A program made the position numbers and the translations under genes. Under the pieces are notes generated by a model that searched no databases, was not told the DNA's origin, and saw only the letters and a program-made list of their open reading frames with translations. Positions 1 to 8,308 of a stretch of 64,000 bases of DNA are shown in pieces (positions within the stretch are counted from its first letter, which is position 1; every line of letters begins with the position of its first letter). The stretch covers positions 1,922,001 to 1,986,000 of the forward strand of contig NZ_CP134195.1 of the NCBI RefSeq assembly GCF_031585635.1, written 5' to 3'. This DNA comes from Paraburkholderia sp. FT54 (GTDB lineage Bacteria; Pseudomonadota; Gammaproteobacteria; Burkholderiales; Burkholderiaceae).

Positions 1-2
1 TC

Positions 3-917
3 GAACTCGCGATCGACACGCGCGTGCACGGCAGCAATCTCAAGGTCAGCAATCTGATCAACATGGCGTCGCGGGCACGCCATGACGTGATCGTGATTGC
101 CGATAGCGACATTGCCGTCGAAGCCGATTATCTCGACAGCGTGGCCGCGCCGCTCGCGGATCCGCGAGTGGGCGTGGTCACGTGCCTCTATGTGGCGCGG
201 GGCATCGGCGGCTTCTGGCCGCGCGTGGGCGCGCTCTTCATCAACGAATGGTTCGCGCCGTCGGTGCGGGTCGCGCACGCGGCCGGCTCGCGTCGCTTCG
301 GCTTCGGTGCGACGCTCGCGTTGCGGCGCGCGACGCTCGAGCGCATCGGCGGTTTCGAGGCCCTGAAAAACTGTCTCGCGGACGATTACTGGCTGGCCGA
401 ACACGTGCGCGCCCTCGGTCTGCAAACCGTGCTCTCGCGCGTGATGGTGGCCACCGACGTGATCGAGCCGACCTTTTCCGCCTTGTGGCAGCGCGAAACA
501 CGCTGGCTGCGTACGATTCGCTCGGTGAATGCGCCGGGTTTCGCATTTCTCTTCATCACGTTTCCCACGCCCTGGCTGGTGGCCGGCGCGTGGCTCACCG
601 CCGGCCTCGCGTCCGGTTCGTCCGGCGCCATGCACGCGTGGGCCGCGTTCATGAGCGCAACCGGCACGGCCGCCGGCGTCGCCGCGCGTCTGTTGATGCA
701 TCTGCGCTCGGCGCGTCGTGAGCGTACGTTCTGGCGTGATCTGCCGCTGGTGCCGTTGCGTGATACGTTGCTGGCGTTACAGTGGTGCGTCGCCGTGTTC
801 GGTTCGCATGTGATATGGCGCGGTGCGCGCGTGCCCGTCGAGGCTTACACGTCGAGGGCCACGCGCAATGGCGCGTTGAAGGTGATGGATGTGATGGAGG
901 CGTCGGATGGCGGCTAA
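3..917 (+). CDS. hpnI: Hopanoid glycosyltransferase HpnI, 5' end outside the window
   Basis: Partial GT2-family glycosyltransferase; the frame is open to the left edge, so the start lies upstream. In Burkholderia, HpnI adds N-acetylglucosamine to bacteriohopanetetrol in the inner membrane. The visible part has the acidic DSD motif of the nucleotide-sugar site, a GFGATLALRR segment, an acidic acceptor region (LADDYW) and the RETRW form of the (Q/R)xxRW motif. Hydrophobic segments near the C-terminus fit membrane anchoring. It overlaps hpnK by 11 nt, so the two are translationally coupled. The pairing with hpnK makes the hopanoid assignment much stronger than a generic ceramide-glucosyltransferase call. 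Confidence 0.88.
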   Translation, partial: ELAIDTRVHGSNLKVSNLINMASRARHDVIVIADSDIAVEADYLDSVAAPLADPRVGVVTCLYVARGIGGFWPRVGALFINEWFAPSVRVAHAAGSRRFGFGATLALRRATLERIGGFEALKNCLADDYWLAEHVRALGLQTVLSRVMVATDVIEPTFSALWQRETRWLRTIRSVNAPGFAFLFITFPTPWLVAGAWLTAGLASGSSGAMHAWAAFMSATGTAAGVAARLLMHLRSARRERTFWRDLPLVPLRDTLLALQWCVAVFGSHVIWRGARVPVEAYTSRATRNGALKVMDVMEASDGG

Positions 918-1734
918 GCCACGCGCATTGATCGTGACCGCCGATGATTTCGGCTTGCACGCGCGAGTGAACCAGGCGGTCGAGCGGGCGCATCGCGAGG
1001 GCGTGCTGAGCGCCGCGAGCCTGATGATCGGCGCACCGGCTGCCGGCGACGCGGTGGCGCGCGCCCGTGCGTTGCCGCGGCTGCGCGTCGGCCTGCATCT
1101 GGTGCTGGCCGACGGCGACGCGGTCACGCCGCGCGCGGGCATTGCCGCGTTGCTCGACGAGCACGGCCGCTTCGGCGACAACATGGTGCGCGACGGCGTG
1201 CGGTTCTTCTTTTTACCGCATGTGCGCAAGCAGCTTGCGCGGGAAATTCGCGCGCAGTTCGATGCCTTTGCGCAGACCGGTCTGACGCTCGATCACGTCA
1301 ACACGCACAAGCATTTTCATGTGCACCCGACGGTGCTCGGACTGATTCTGGAGATCGGCCGCGAGTATGGGATGAAGGCGATGCGCCTGCCATTCGAGGC
1401 GAATGCGCCGCTGTGGTTGCGGCCGTGGATCGCGCGCGTCAAGGCGCGGCTGGATCGCGCCGGCATCGCGCATAACGATTATGTAGTGGGGATCGCGGAC
1501 AGCGGCCGGATGGACGAGGCGGCGTGGCTGGCGGCGCTTGCCGATCTGCCGCACGGGGTGGGGGAGATTTACTGCCATCCTGCCGTGGCGGGGGAAAGGG
1601 CGTTGAGTGACGGGATGAGGATGTATCGGCACGAGGACGAATTGCGTGCGTTGTTGTCGCCGAGGGTTGCGATGGCGATTCGGGCGGCGGGGGTGCGGGT
1701 GGGCGGGTTTGGAGACGTGCTGAACGCCAGCTGA
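907..1734 (+). CDS. hpnK: Hopanoid deacetylase HpnK (YdjC/ChbG family)
   Basis: 275-residue YdjC/ChbG-like carbohydrate deacetylase. In the hopanoid pathway HpnK removes the acetyl group from the GlcNAc added by HpnI, giving bacteriohopanetetrol glucosamine. The N-terminal TADDFG motif supplies the acidic metal ligands, and the HVNTHKHFH segment and the EIYCHPA segment near the C-terminus carry the family's histidines. The ATG lies inside the end of hpnI (11-nt overlap). It is the last gene of the operon visible here; the next gene is convergent. Confidence 0.88.
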   Translation: MAAKPRALIVTADDFGLHARVNQAVERAHREGVLSAASLMIGAPAAGDAVARARALPRLRVGLHLVLADGDAVTPRAGIAALLDEHGRFGDNMVRDGVRFFFLPHVRKQLAREIRAQFDAFAQTGLTLDHVNTHKHFHVHPTVLGLILEIGREYGMKAMRLPFEANAPLWLRPWIARVKARLDRAGIAHNDYVVGIADSGRMDEAAWLAALADLPHGVGEIYCHPAVAGERALSDGMRMYRHEDELRALLSPRVAMAIRAAGVRVGGFGDVLNAS

Positions 1735-1739
1735 TTCGC

Positions 1740-1771
1740 CTGTGCGCCCGCGGCGAACCACAGGCGCACAG
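1740..1771. terminator. Hairpin between convergent hpnK and RND pump gene
   Basis: CTGTGCGCC and GGCGCACAG form a perfect 9-bp stem around a 14-nt loop just after the hpnK stop. There is no U-tract, so the termination role is inferred only from its place between convergent genes. Confidence 0.3.
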
Positions 1772-1804
1772 ATGGGAAATGCCGCGCAGGCCGCGAATCG
1801 CAGC

Positions 1805-4800
1805 TTAAATCGCCTCCTTCTTCATCAACAACTTCAACAACACCGGCAGCAACAACAACACCAGCGGCAGCTGAACGATCAACCCGGAAATAATCGCGAT
1901 CGCCAGCGGCTGCTGCATCGCTGACCCTTGCCCCAATGCAAAAGCCAGCGGCAGCAGCGCCAGAATCGCGGCAATCGTCGTCATGGCGATAGGACGCAGG
2001 CGATTGCGCCCGGCGCTCAGCAGCGCTTCCTCGAACGGCATCTCGTCGTCGCGCACGAGCCCCTGCAACTCCGACACATAAAAGATCGCCACCTCGGTCA
2101 CGATGCCGATGATCATCGTCATCCCCATCATCGCGGAGATGTTCAACTCGATGCCGGTGATCCATAAGCCGATGAACACCGCGCCCGCCGCCAGCAACGG
2201 CATCGCCATGACCGCCAGCGCGACGCGAAAGCGCTCGTACAGAAACAGCAGCAAGCCGAACACCAGCGCGATTGCCGCGCCGAACACGCTCAGCAGCCCT
2301 TTGAACGCAATCTGCTGCTGCTGATACAGACCGCCCAATTCGTAGTACACGCCGCTCGGCAAAAGACTCTTGTCGCTGAGCGTCTTCTGCACGTCGGCAA
2401 TCGTCGAGCCCAGATCGCGGCCGTCGATGCGCGCGGTCACCGCCACCATCCGTTTCAGATTGTCGCGGCTGATTTCCGGCTGACCGGTCACCGTCACCTG
2501 ATCGGCGACGCGAGCGAGCGCGAACAGATGGCCGTCGGGCGCGCGAATCTGCAACTGTCCCAGTTGCGTATCGGTGAGCTTCATCGCGCCGGCCACGCGC
2601 ACACGCACGCCGACCGTTTTCGGCCCGCTCTGGAATTGTGTGGCCACATTGCCTTCCACCATATCGGACACGGCCTGCGCGATCGACTGCGGGTCCATGC
2701 CTTCGGCGGCCGCCGCTTCGGGACGGATGTGTAATTCGAGTGCGTCGCCGGCGGGATTGATGCCGTCGTTCACATCGACCACGCCCTGAATCTTGCCGAT
2801 CTGCGCCGCGACCTTGCGCGCGGTCGTGTCGAGCGTGTTCGGGTCGTCGGAATAGATCTTGATCTGGACCGGCTGCGGCACTGCCGTCAGGTCACCGATC
2901 AAGTCCTCCATCAACTGCGCGAGTTCGATACTCACGCCCGGCACCTGAGTTTCGACCTTCGAGCGGATTTCTTCCATCACGGTGTCGATCGGTTCGCGAT
3001 TGCCCGACTTCAGCCGCACGAAGAAGTCACCCTTGTTGGGTTCGTTCAGGTCGCCGCCGAGACCGGCGCCGGTACGGCGCGAATACGTCGCGACATTCGG
3101 ATTTGCGCGAATGATCCCTTCGATCTGCTTCATCAACCGGTCGGTCTCGGTCACCGACGTGCCCGGCTCAGTGTGATAGTCGAGCACGAAACCGCCTTCG
3201 TCCATGCTCGGCATGAAACCGCTGCCCACGCGCGTGAACGCGAACGCGGCCACCACGATCAGCGGCAGCAAACCGAGCAGCACAAGCACCGGCCGCGCCG
3301 TGACGCGCTCCACCAGAAACGCGTAGCGCCGGTTCATCCACGAGGCGAAGCGGGTTTCCTGGTGTTCCTCGGCGTCTTTCGGTTTCAGCCAGCGGTCGCA
3401 CAGAATCGGCACCGCGAGCCACGTGACGAGAAACGAAATGAACAGGGCGCTCGCCATGGTCACGGAGAGCGCCTTGAAGAACGCACCCGTCACGCCGGAG
3501 AGAAACGCCAACGGCACGAAAATGATCAGCGTCGCCGCCGACGACCCGGCGAGCGGGCGCGTGAATTCGAGCGCCGCCGCCATCACGCGGCCATGAAACG
3601 CGCGTGCGCCGCCTTCACGCATGCGTCGCACGATGTGTTCGATCATCACGATCGCATCGTCGATCACGAGACCGACGGCGGCGGCCATGCCGCCGAGCGT
3701 CATGATGTTAAAGCCCATGCCGAACACGTCGAGCAGCAGGATCGTCGCGGCCATCACCACCGGCACGAGCGCGACGGCGATCGCGGTGATCTTCCAGTTG
3801 CGCAGAAAGGCGAACAGCGTCAACGCCGCCAGCACCACGCCGATCATGATCGCGTCGCGCACGCTGGTGGCCGAGGCGATCACCAGTTCGCTCTGGTCGT
3901 ACCAATTCGACAGATGCACGCCGGCCGGCATCTGATGCTGGAAGTCGGCGAGCTTCGCGCGGATCGCCTTGGCCATCGCCACACTGTTCGCGCCCGGCTG
4001 CTGATACACGTTGATGAGCACGGCATCCTGGCCGTCGGCGGTGACGCGCATCCATTGCGGCACGACGCCCTGGCGCACGGTCGCGATGTCGCCGAGGCGG
4101 ATCTGCGTCGCGCCGCCGGCCGACACCACGACATTGCGCAGTTCGTCGAGCCGCGTAATGGTGGTGTTGGCGATCACGAGGTAGAGCTTGTAGTGATCCT
4201 CGATGCGGCCGTTCGCCATCAGCACATTGCTCGCGCCGATCGCCTTCGACACATCGGCGAGCGAGAGCTTGTAGGCGGCGAGACGCGCGGGATCGATCGC
4301 GACTTCGAACTCGTCCTGCGCGCCGCCCGTCACGTCGACGCGCGCCACGCCTTCTACCGACGACAGCAAAGGCCGCATCTGAAATTGCGCGAGATCGTGC
4401 AGCGCGGAGAGCGACTGCTGCTGCGAAGTGAGGCTATACGCCAGCACCGGAAACACGGTCGGGTCCATGCGCCGCACCTGCATCGAGGTGCCTTGCGGCA
4501 GCGTCGCGAGAATCTCGCTGATGGCCGACTGTGCCTGCAAGGTGGCTTGCGCCATGTCGGTGCCCCAGTCGAAGTTGATCGAGATTTCGGCCGCGCCGCG
4601 GCTCGTTTTCGATTCGACGTCGCGCACGTTGGGCACGCGCCGCAACGCTTCCTCGACGGGCATCGTGACGAGCGTGGCCATCTGTTCGGCGGGACGGTCG
4701 CCCGCGTCGAGGGAGACGACCGCGCGCGGAAAAGCGACGTTCGGGAACAGCGAGATCGGCAGACGGAACGCGGTCAGTGCGCCCGCGATCGCCAGCAACG

Positions 4801-4855
4801 CGATCACGAACAGCAGCGAGCGGCGGTGCTTCTGCATCCATTGACCGAAATTCAT
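1805..4855 (-). CDS. RND-family efflux pump, inner-membrane permease
   Basis: 1016-residue AcrB/CzcA-superfamily permease that uses the proton gradient to export substrates through a tripartite complex. The N-terminus is a cytoplasmic stub followed by TM1 (LLFVIALLAIAGALTAF). Two large periplasmic loops and two TM bundles follow, including the GLVIDDAIVMIEHI segment with the paired acidic residues of TM4. It ends in a hydrophobic segment and the short basic tail LLMKKEAI. Length and layout fit a complete pump. The sequence does not settle drug versus metal substrate; the adaptor's lack of a His-rich metal region argues mildly for organic compounds. It is the third gene of the operon and overlaps the adaptor gene by 4 nt (ATGA). 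Confidence 0.88.
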   Translation of the reverse strand: MNFGQWMQKHRRSLLFVIALLAIAGALTAFRLPISLFPNVAFPRAVVSLDAGDRPAEQMATLVTMPVEEALRRVPNVRDVESKTSRGAAEISINFDWGTDMAQATLQAQSAISEILATLPQGTSMQVRRMDPTVFPVLAYSLTSQQQSLSALHDLAQFQMRPLLSSVEGVARVDVTGGAQDEFEVAIDPARLAAYKLSLADVSKAIGASNVLMANGRIEDHYKLYLVIANTTITRLDELRNVVVSAGGATQIRLGDIATVRQGVVPQWMRVTADGQDAVLINVYQQPGANSVAMAKAIRAKLADFQHQMPAGVHLSNWYDQSELVIASATSVRDAIMIGVVLAALTLFAFLRNWKITAIAVALVPVVMAATILLLDVFGMGFNIMTLGGMAAAVGLVIDDAIVMIEHIVRRMREGGARAFHGRVMAAALEFTRPLAGSSAATLIIFVPLAFLSGVTGAFFKALSVTMASALFISFLVTWLAVPILCDRWLKPKDAEEHQETRFASWMNRRYAFLVERVTARPVLVLLGLLPLIVVAAFAFTRVGSGFMPSMDEGGFVLDYHTEPGTSVTETDRLMKQIEGIIRANPNVATYSRRTGAGLGGDLNEPNKGDFFVRLKSGNREPIDTVMEEIRSKVETQVPGVSIELAQLMEDLIGDLTAVPQPVQIKIYSDDPNTLDTTARKVAAQIGKIQGVVDVNDGINPAGDALELHIRPEAAAAEGMDPQSIAQAVSDMVEGNVATQFQSGPKTVGVRVRVAGAMKLTDTQLGQLQIRAPDGHLFALARVADQVTVTGQPEISRDNLKRMVAVTARIDGRDLGSTIADVQKTLSDKSLLPSGVYYELGGLYQQQQIAFKGLLSVFGAAIALVFGLLLFLYERFRVALAVMAMPLLAAGAVFIGLWITGIELNISAMMGMTMIIGIVTEVAIFYVSELQGLVRDDEMPFEEALLSAGRNRLRPIAMTTIAAILALLPLAFALGQGSAMQQPLAIAIISGLIVQLPLVLLLLPVLLKLLMKKEAI

Positions 4856-5973
4856 CGCGGCGCGCCTCCGCTGGTTTGCACCGCCATGCCGTCCTTCAAT
4901 TCATAGTTGCCGCTGACCACGAGTCCCTGGGCGGCGTCGAGCGGGCCATCCACGCCGTAACGCTCGCCGTTCTCGACCTCGGTGGTCACCGCCACGCGGC
5001 GCGCCTTGTTCTGCGGCGTGATCTGGAACACGTACGCACCTTTGTCGTCTTTCAGCACGGCGGCGCGCGGCACGATCCAGTGCGTGCCGTTGTGGGTGGC
5101 GATGTCGGCGCTCACGCGCGTGCCGGGAATGAAGGCTGTCTGTTCGAGCGGCACGTTCGCGCCGACATCGACGAGCTGGCTCTGCTGATCCACCGAAGCG
5201 CCGACCAGCGCCACGTGACCGTTCGCCGAAATCTTCGCGAGCGACGTGGACAGGCCGTGCAACGTGACGGTGTCGCCGGCGTGGATCGCGGCGGCGTCGG
5301 CGGGTTCGACGCCGAGCATCACGTTGGCGCGCGCGTCCTTGCCGCTGCCGCCGGCGAGTTGCAGGATCGCCGCGCCGGGCTGCACCTGGTCGCCCTGAGC
5401 GGCTGTGACTTGCAGCACCACGCCATCGTTGGGCGCCGTGATGATCTTGTTGCCGCTTGCCACGCCGGTCTGATTCTGCGCGGCGAGGGCCTGCTGCGCG
5501 TCGTCGGCGGCCTTGCGGGCGCCGGCGAGTTGCGATTGGGTTGCGAGCCCTTTGTCGTACAGCGATTGCGTGCGCGCCAGCTCGCCTTGTGCGAGCGTCA
5601 CGGCGCTCTTCGCCTGGGTGGCCGCGAGCACGGCGGCCGGGTCGGCTTGCACGACGAAGAGCGGCGCGCCGCGCGTCACGGTTTGCCCCGGTTGCACGCG
5701 CATCTGCGCGATGCGCGCGGTGTACGGCAGATTGACGGTGGTGAGGTTCGACGCGGATGCCGCGACGATGCCATAGGCCCGCACCGGCTGCGCGATCTCG
5801 GCGCGCTGCACGTGCACGGTCTGGACAGCGACCACGGGTTGCTCGGCGGCATCGGCGGCGGGCGCCGCGGCATGTGACGCATGAATGCCCGCGCATAGCA
5901 CCGTGGCGCCGGCAATCAGGATCGCGCCAGCGGCGATGCGCGGCCGCAGCGCTGAAGTGAGGCTATTTCGCAT
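4852..5973 (-). CDS. RND efflux periplasmic adaptor (membrane fusion protein)
   Basis: 373-residue HlyD/AcrA-type adaptor that links the inner-membrane pump to the outer-membrane channel. It starts with a hydrophobic export segment (IAAGAILIAGATVLCAG). A lipoyl half-motif, an alpha-helical hairpin (around residues 100-150, rich in Ala/Gln/Leu), the second lipoyl half (ITAPNDGVVLQVTAAQGDQV) and beta-barrel and membrane-proximal domains follow. Its start overlaps the outer-membrane-factor gene by 11 nt and its end overlaps the pump gene, so the three are one transcription unit. Confidence 0.87.
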   Translation of the reverse strand: MRNSLTSALRPRIAAGAILIAGATVLCAGIHASHAAAPAADAAEQPVVAVQTVHVQRAEIAQPVRAYGIVAASASNLTTVNLPYTARIAQMRVQPGQTVTRGAPLFVVQADPAAVLAATQAKSAVTLAQGELARTQSLYDKGLATQSQLAGARKAADDAQQALAAQNQTGVASGNKIITAPNDGVVLQVTAAQGDQVQPGAAILQLAGGSGKDARANVMLGVEPADAAAIHAGDTVTLHGLSTSLAKISANGHVALVGASVDQQSQLVDVGANVPLEQTAFIPGTRVSADIATHNGTHWIVPRAAVLKDDKGAYVFQITPQNKARRVAVTTEVENGERYGVDGPLDAAQGLVVSGNYELKDGMAVQTSGGAPR

Positions 5974-7441
5974 GGTTATCGGAGTAGGTCAAAGCGGAGG
6001 AATAGGCATCGGGAATCGCGCTGCCCAGCAGCGCCTGCAAGCCGACGCGTTGTTCGGCAAGCGACTCGCGCAACGTCGCGACGTCGATCTGTTTGGTGAG
6101 CGCGGCGCTTTGCGCATCGGTGTAGGCGCCGAGCGCGAGGTTGTGTTCCGCGTAGGCCGCGGCCGCGTGCCGGGCGGCAACGTCGACATCGGGCAAGGCG
6201 GCCTCGGTCTGCTGCAACTGCCGCGTGAGGATCGTGTTGTCCGCGCGCAGATGCGCGACGTCCGCGTAAGCGTTGTTCAGCCGCGCCTGATATTCATCGC
6301 GCAAGTGCTGGCGGGTCGCCTTCTCGATCGCGACGTTGCCCTGGTTGCGGTTGAAGATCGGCAGGCTGAGGTTGATCTGGAAGCCGCTCGTGTAGATGTT
6401 CGAGGTATCGCGTGCCCGCACGAAGCCCACGGACAGACTCGGAAACTGGCTGAGGATCGCGGCGCGATATTTCTGTTCCTGGGCCTCGTAGCCCGCTTGC
6501 AGCGCGATCAGATCAGGGCGCCGCCGAGGCAGTCCGGCGAGCGCGGCGTCGAGCGTCGTGTCGGCGAGCGGCTCGATGTCTTCGCTGCCGGTGAGTTGCA
6601 AGTGCACGTCGGGCGAAACACCGAGCAGCGCGTTCAGGTCGTGGTGCGTTTGCTCGGTTGCGCGCTCGGCATCGGTGAATTGCTTGCGTGCGTCGCTATA
6701 GGCGAGCAGCGCTGCATTCAGCGTGTCGTCGGTGAGGTTGCCGTCGCGGCGCGCTTCGGCCATGCGTTCGTAGCGCGTGCGCGCGAGGTCGCGCTCACGC
6801 TGCAAAAGCGGCAGCGTGTCCTGCTGGAAGCGCGTCTTGATGAACAGCTGCCGAGCCTGCGCGACGATCTGCCATTCCTGCCACAGCAGACCGAGATCGG
6901 TTTTGGCCACGGTGGCATCGGCGGATTGCTTGTTGGCGCTGCGCAGGACGATCGCCATCACGTCCATGCTCAACCCGTAGCTGAACGCGCGTACGGTGTC
7001 GAGCTGGCCGGGGTAATCGCTCGATACGCTCAATTGCGGATCCGGCAGCAGACCCGCCGAGTAGGCTTGCGCGCGGGCGATGCCGAGGTCGTCGCGGGCC
7101 AGCTTGAGGTCGGGATTGTTGGCCACCGCGAGCATGGCAACCTCGTCGATATCGAGCCCGTCGGACGGATCGAAGCGATGCGCGGCCAGCTCCGGCAACG
7201 GCATGCTCGACGAATCGATGCGGATGCGTTCGAGCGAATGGGCCGAGGTGGACGTGTCCTGCGGCGCGAGCGGCTCGCGGTGATACGACGCGCAGCCGCC
7301 CATCAGCAACACGCAGAGCGGCACGAACGCGCGCAGCCGTTCGTAGGGTCGCGGAGTGTGTTTGACCGCGGGCTTGGCCGCCGCGGCGAACACAGGCGCG
7401 CTCGCCGATATAGCCGCCGTCGCGGCATTGAGAACGGGCAA
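5963..7441 (-). CDS. TolC-family outer-membrane efflux lipoprotein
   Basis: 492-residue outer membrane factor of the TolC/CusC type, the exit duct of the tripartite pump. A lipobox-like stretch (VLLMGGC) near residue 50 follows a basic N-terminal region, so it is probably lipidated; a start closer to the hydrophobic segment is possible. Two internally related coiled-coil regions with many Ala/Gln/Leu/Arg residues give the usual duplicated OEP fold. First gene of the efflux operon, transcribed away from the two-component system across a gap holding the phased hexamer array. Confidence 0.85.
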   Translation of the reverse strand: MPVLNAATAAISASAPVFAAAAKPAVKHTPRPYERLRAFVPLCVLLMGGCASYHREPLAPQDTSTSAHSLERIRIDSSSMPLPELAAHRFDPSDGLDIDEVAMLAVANNPDLKLARDDLGIARAQAYSAGLLPDPQLSVSSDYPGQLDTVRAFSYGLSMDVMAIVLRSANKQSADATVAKTDLGLLWQEWQIVAQARQLFIKTRFQQDTLPLLQRERDLARTRYERMAEARRDGNLTDDTLNAALLAYSDARKQFTDAERATEQTHHDLNALLGVSPDVHLQLTGSEDIEPLADTTLDAALAGLPRRRPDLIALQAGYEAQEQKYRAAILSQFPSLSVGFVRARDTSNIYTSGFQINLSLPIFNRNQGNVAIEKATRQHLRDEYQARLNNAYADVAHLRADNTILTRQLQQTEAALPDVDVAARHAAAAYAEHNLALGAYTDAQSAALTKQIDVATLRESLAEQRVGLQALLGSAIPDAYSSALTYSDNHAK

Positions 7442-7519
7442 AGTCCGGCTCCTGAACGAAGAAGTGGGGAATCCGCGCAGGGATGCCGCGGAACAGGAGG
7501 CGATTCTGCGGATGGACTG

Positions 7520-7602
7520 CTTAAGACACGCTTAACCCCAATTTAAGCGTCCCTTCAGCGTCCCTTCAGCAAGACATAAGCAAGCCATAAGGAAGCGTTA
7601 AG
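7520..7602. promoter_or_regulatory. Eight hexamer half-sites phased at exactly 11 bp
   Basis: Hexamers CTTAAG, CTTAAC, TTTAAG, CTTCAG, CTTCAG, CATAAG, CATAAG and GTTAAG begin at 7520, 7531, 7542, 7553, 7564, 7575, 7586 and 7597, each separated by 5 nt. The first pairs match the YTTAAK-N5-YTTAAK type of box bound by PmrA/QseB-like OmpR-family regulators. The position between the efflux operon and the regulator gene suggests binding of the adjacent response regulator, probably as head-to-tail dimers along one DNA face. The binding role is inferred; the periodicity is directly visible. Confidence 0.75.
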
Positions 7603-7648
7603 CTACCGGGCTGGACAATGCCGGGGCCAACACGGGAGAGGAGAGGCC

Positions 7649-8308
7649 ATGCGTCTGCTACTGGTCGAAGACGACGACATGATTGCGGAAACGGTACTGG
7701 GCGCGATGCGCCGCGCCGGCTACGCGATCGACTGGGCCGAAGACGGCCGCGCGGCGGAGCTGTCGCTCGGCAACGGTGTGTACGACCTCGTGCTGCTCGA
7801 TCTCGGCTTGCCGAAGAAGGACGGCATCGACGTCCTCAACGTCTACCGCAAGAATGGCGGCGCCGCGCCGGTCATCATCCTGACGGCACGCGACGCCGTC
7901 GACGAACGCATTCGCGGCCTCGACGCAGGTGCCGACGACTATCTGATCAAGCCATTCGACCTCGACGAACTGGCCGCGCGCGTGCGCGCGCTGCTCAGGC
8001 GCCGCACCGGCCAGAAGCAGCCGGTGTACGCGCATGGCGAGCTCACACTCGACCCCGCCGCGCACGAAGTCACCAAATCGGGCGAATCGTTGCCGCTCGT
8101 GCCGCGCGAATTCGCGCTGCTGCAGGCATTGATCGAAGAGCCGACGCGAGTGTTCACCAAGGCCGAGCTCGAAGAAAAGCTGTACGGCTGGGGCGAGGAA
8201 GTGGGCAGCAATACCATCGAAGTGCACGTGCATAGTTTGCGGCGCAAGATCGGCGCGGATCAGGTGGTCACCGTGCGCGGCGTGGGCTACCGTCTGAAGA
8301 GGTGCTGA
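7649..8308 (+). CDS. OmpR-family response regulator (QseB/PmrA-like)
   Basis: 219-residue two-component response regulator. The receiver domain (1-115) has the acidic pocket EDDD at 7-10, the phospho-acceptor Asp51 in LVLLDLGLP, the conserved Thr in ILTARD and the Lys of IKPF. A winged-helix DNA-binding domain follows (about 125-217, ending GVGYRLKRC). An SD-like GGAGAGGAG precedes the ATG. It is translationally coupled to the kinase gene (TGATG). The closest named subfamily is QseB/PmrA/TctD; no exact orthology is claimed. It probably controls the divergent efflux operon and itself through the array at 7520-7602. Confidence 0.9.
   Translation: MRLLLVEDDDMIAETVLGAMRRAGYAIDWAEDGRAAELSLGNGVYDLVLLDLGLPKKDGIDVLNVYRKNGGAAPVIILTARDAVDERIRGLDAGADDYLIKPFDLDELAARVRALLRRRTGQKQPVYAHGELTLDPAAHEVTKSGESLPLVPREFALLQALIEEPTRVFTKAELEEKLYGWGEEVGSNTIEVHVHSLRRKIGADQVVTVRGVGYRLKRC

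Noticed and set aside
3173..4906. 577-codon plus-strand open frame opposite the RND pump and adaptor
   Set aside because: Composition is His/Arg-rich noise from high-GC antisense DNA; the minus strand encodes a complete RND pump with all its membrane segments.
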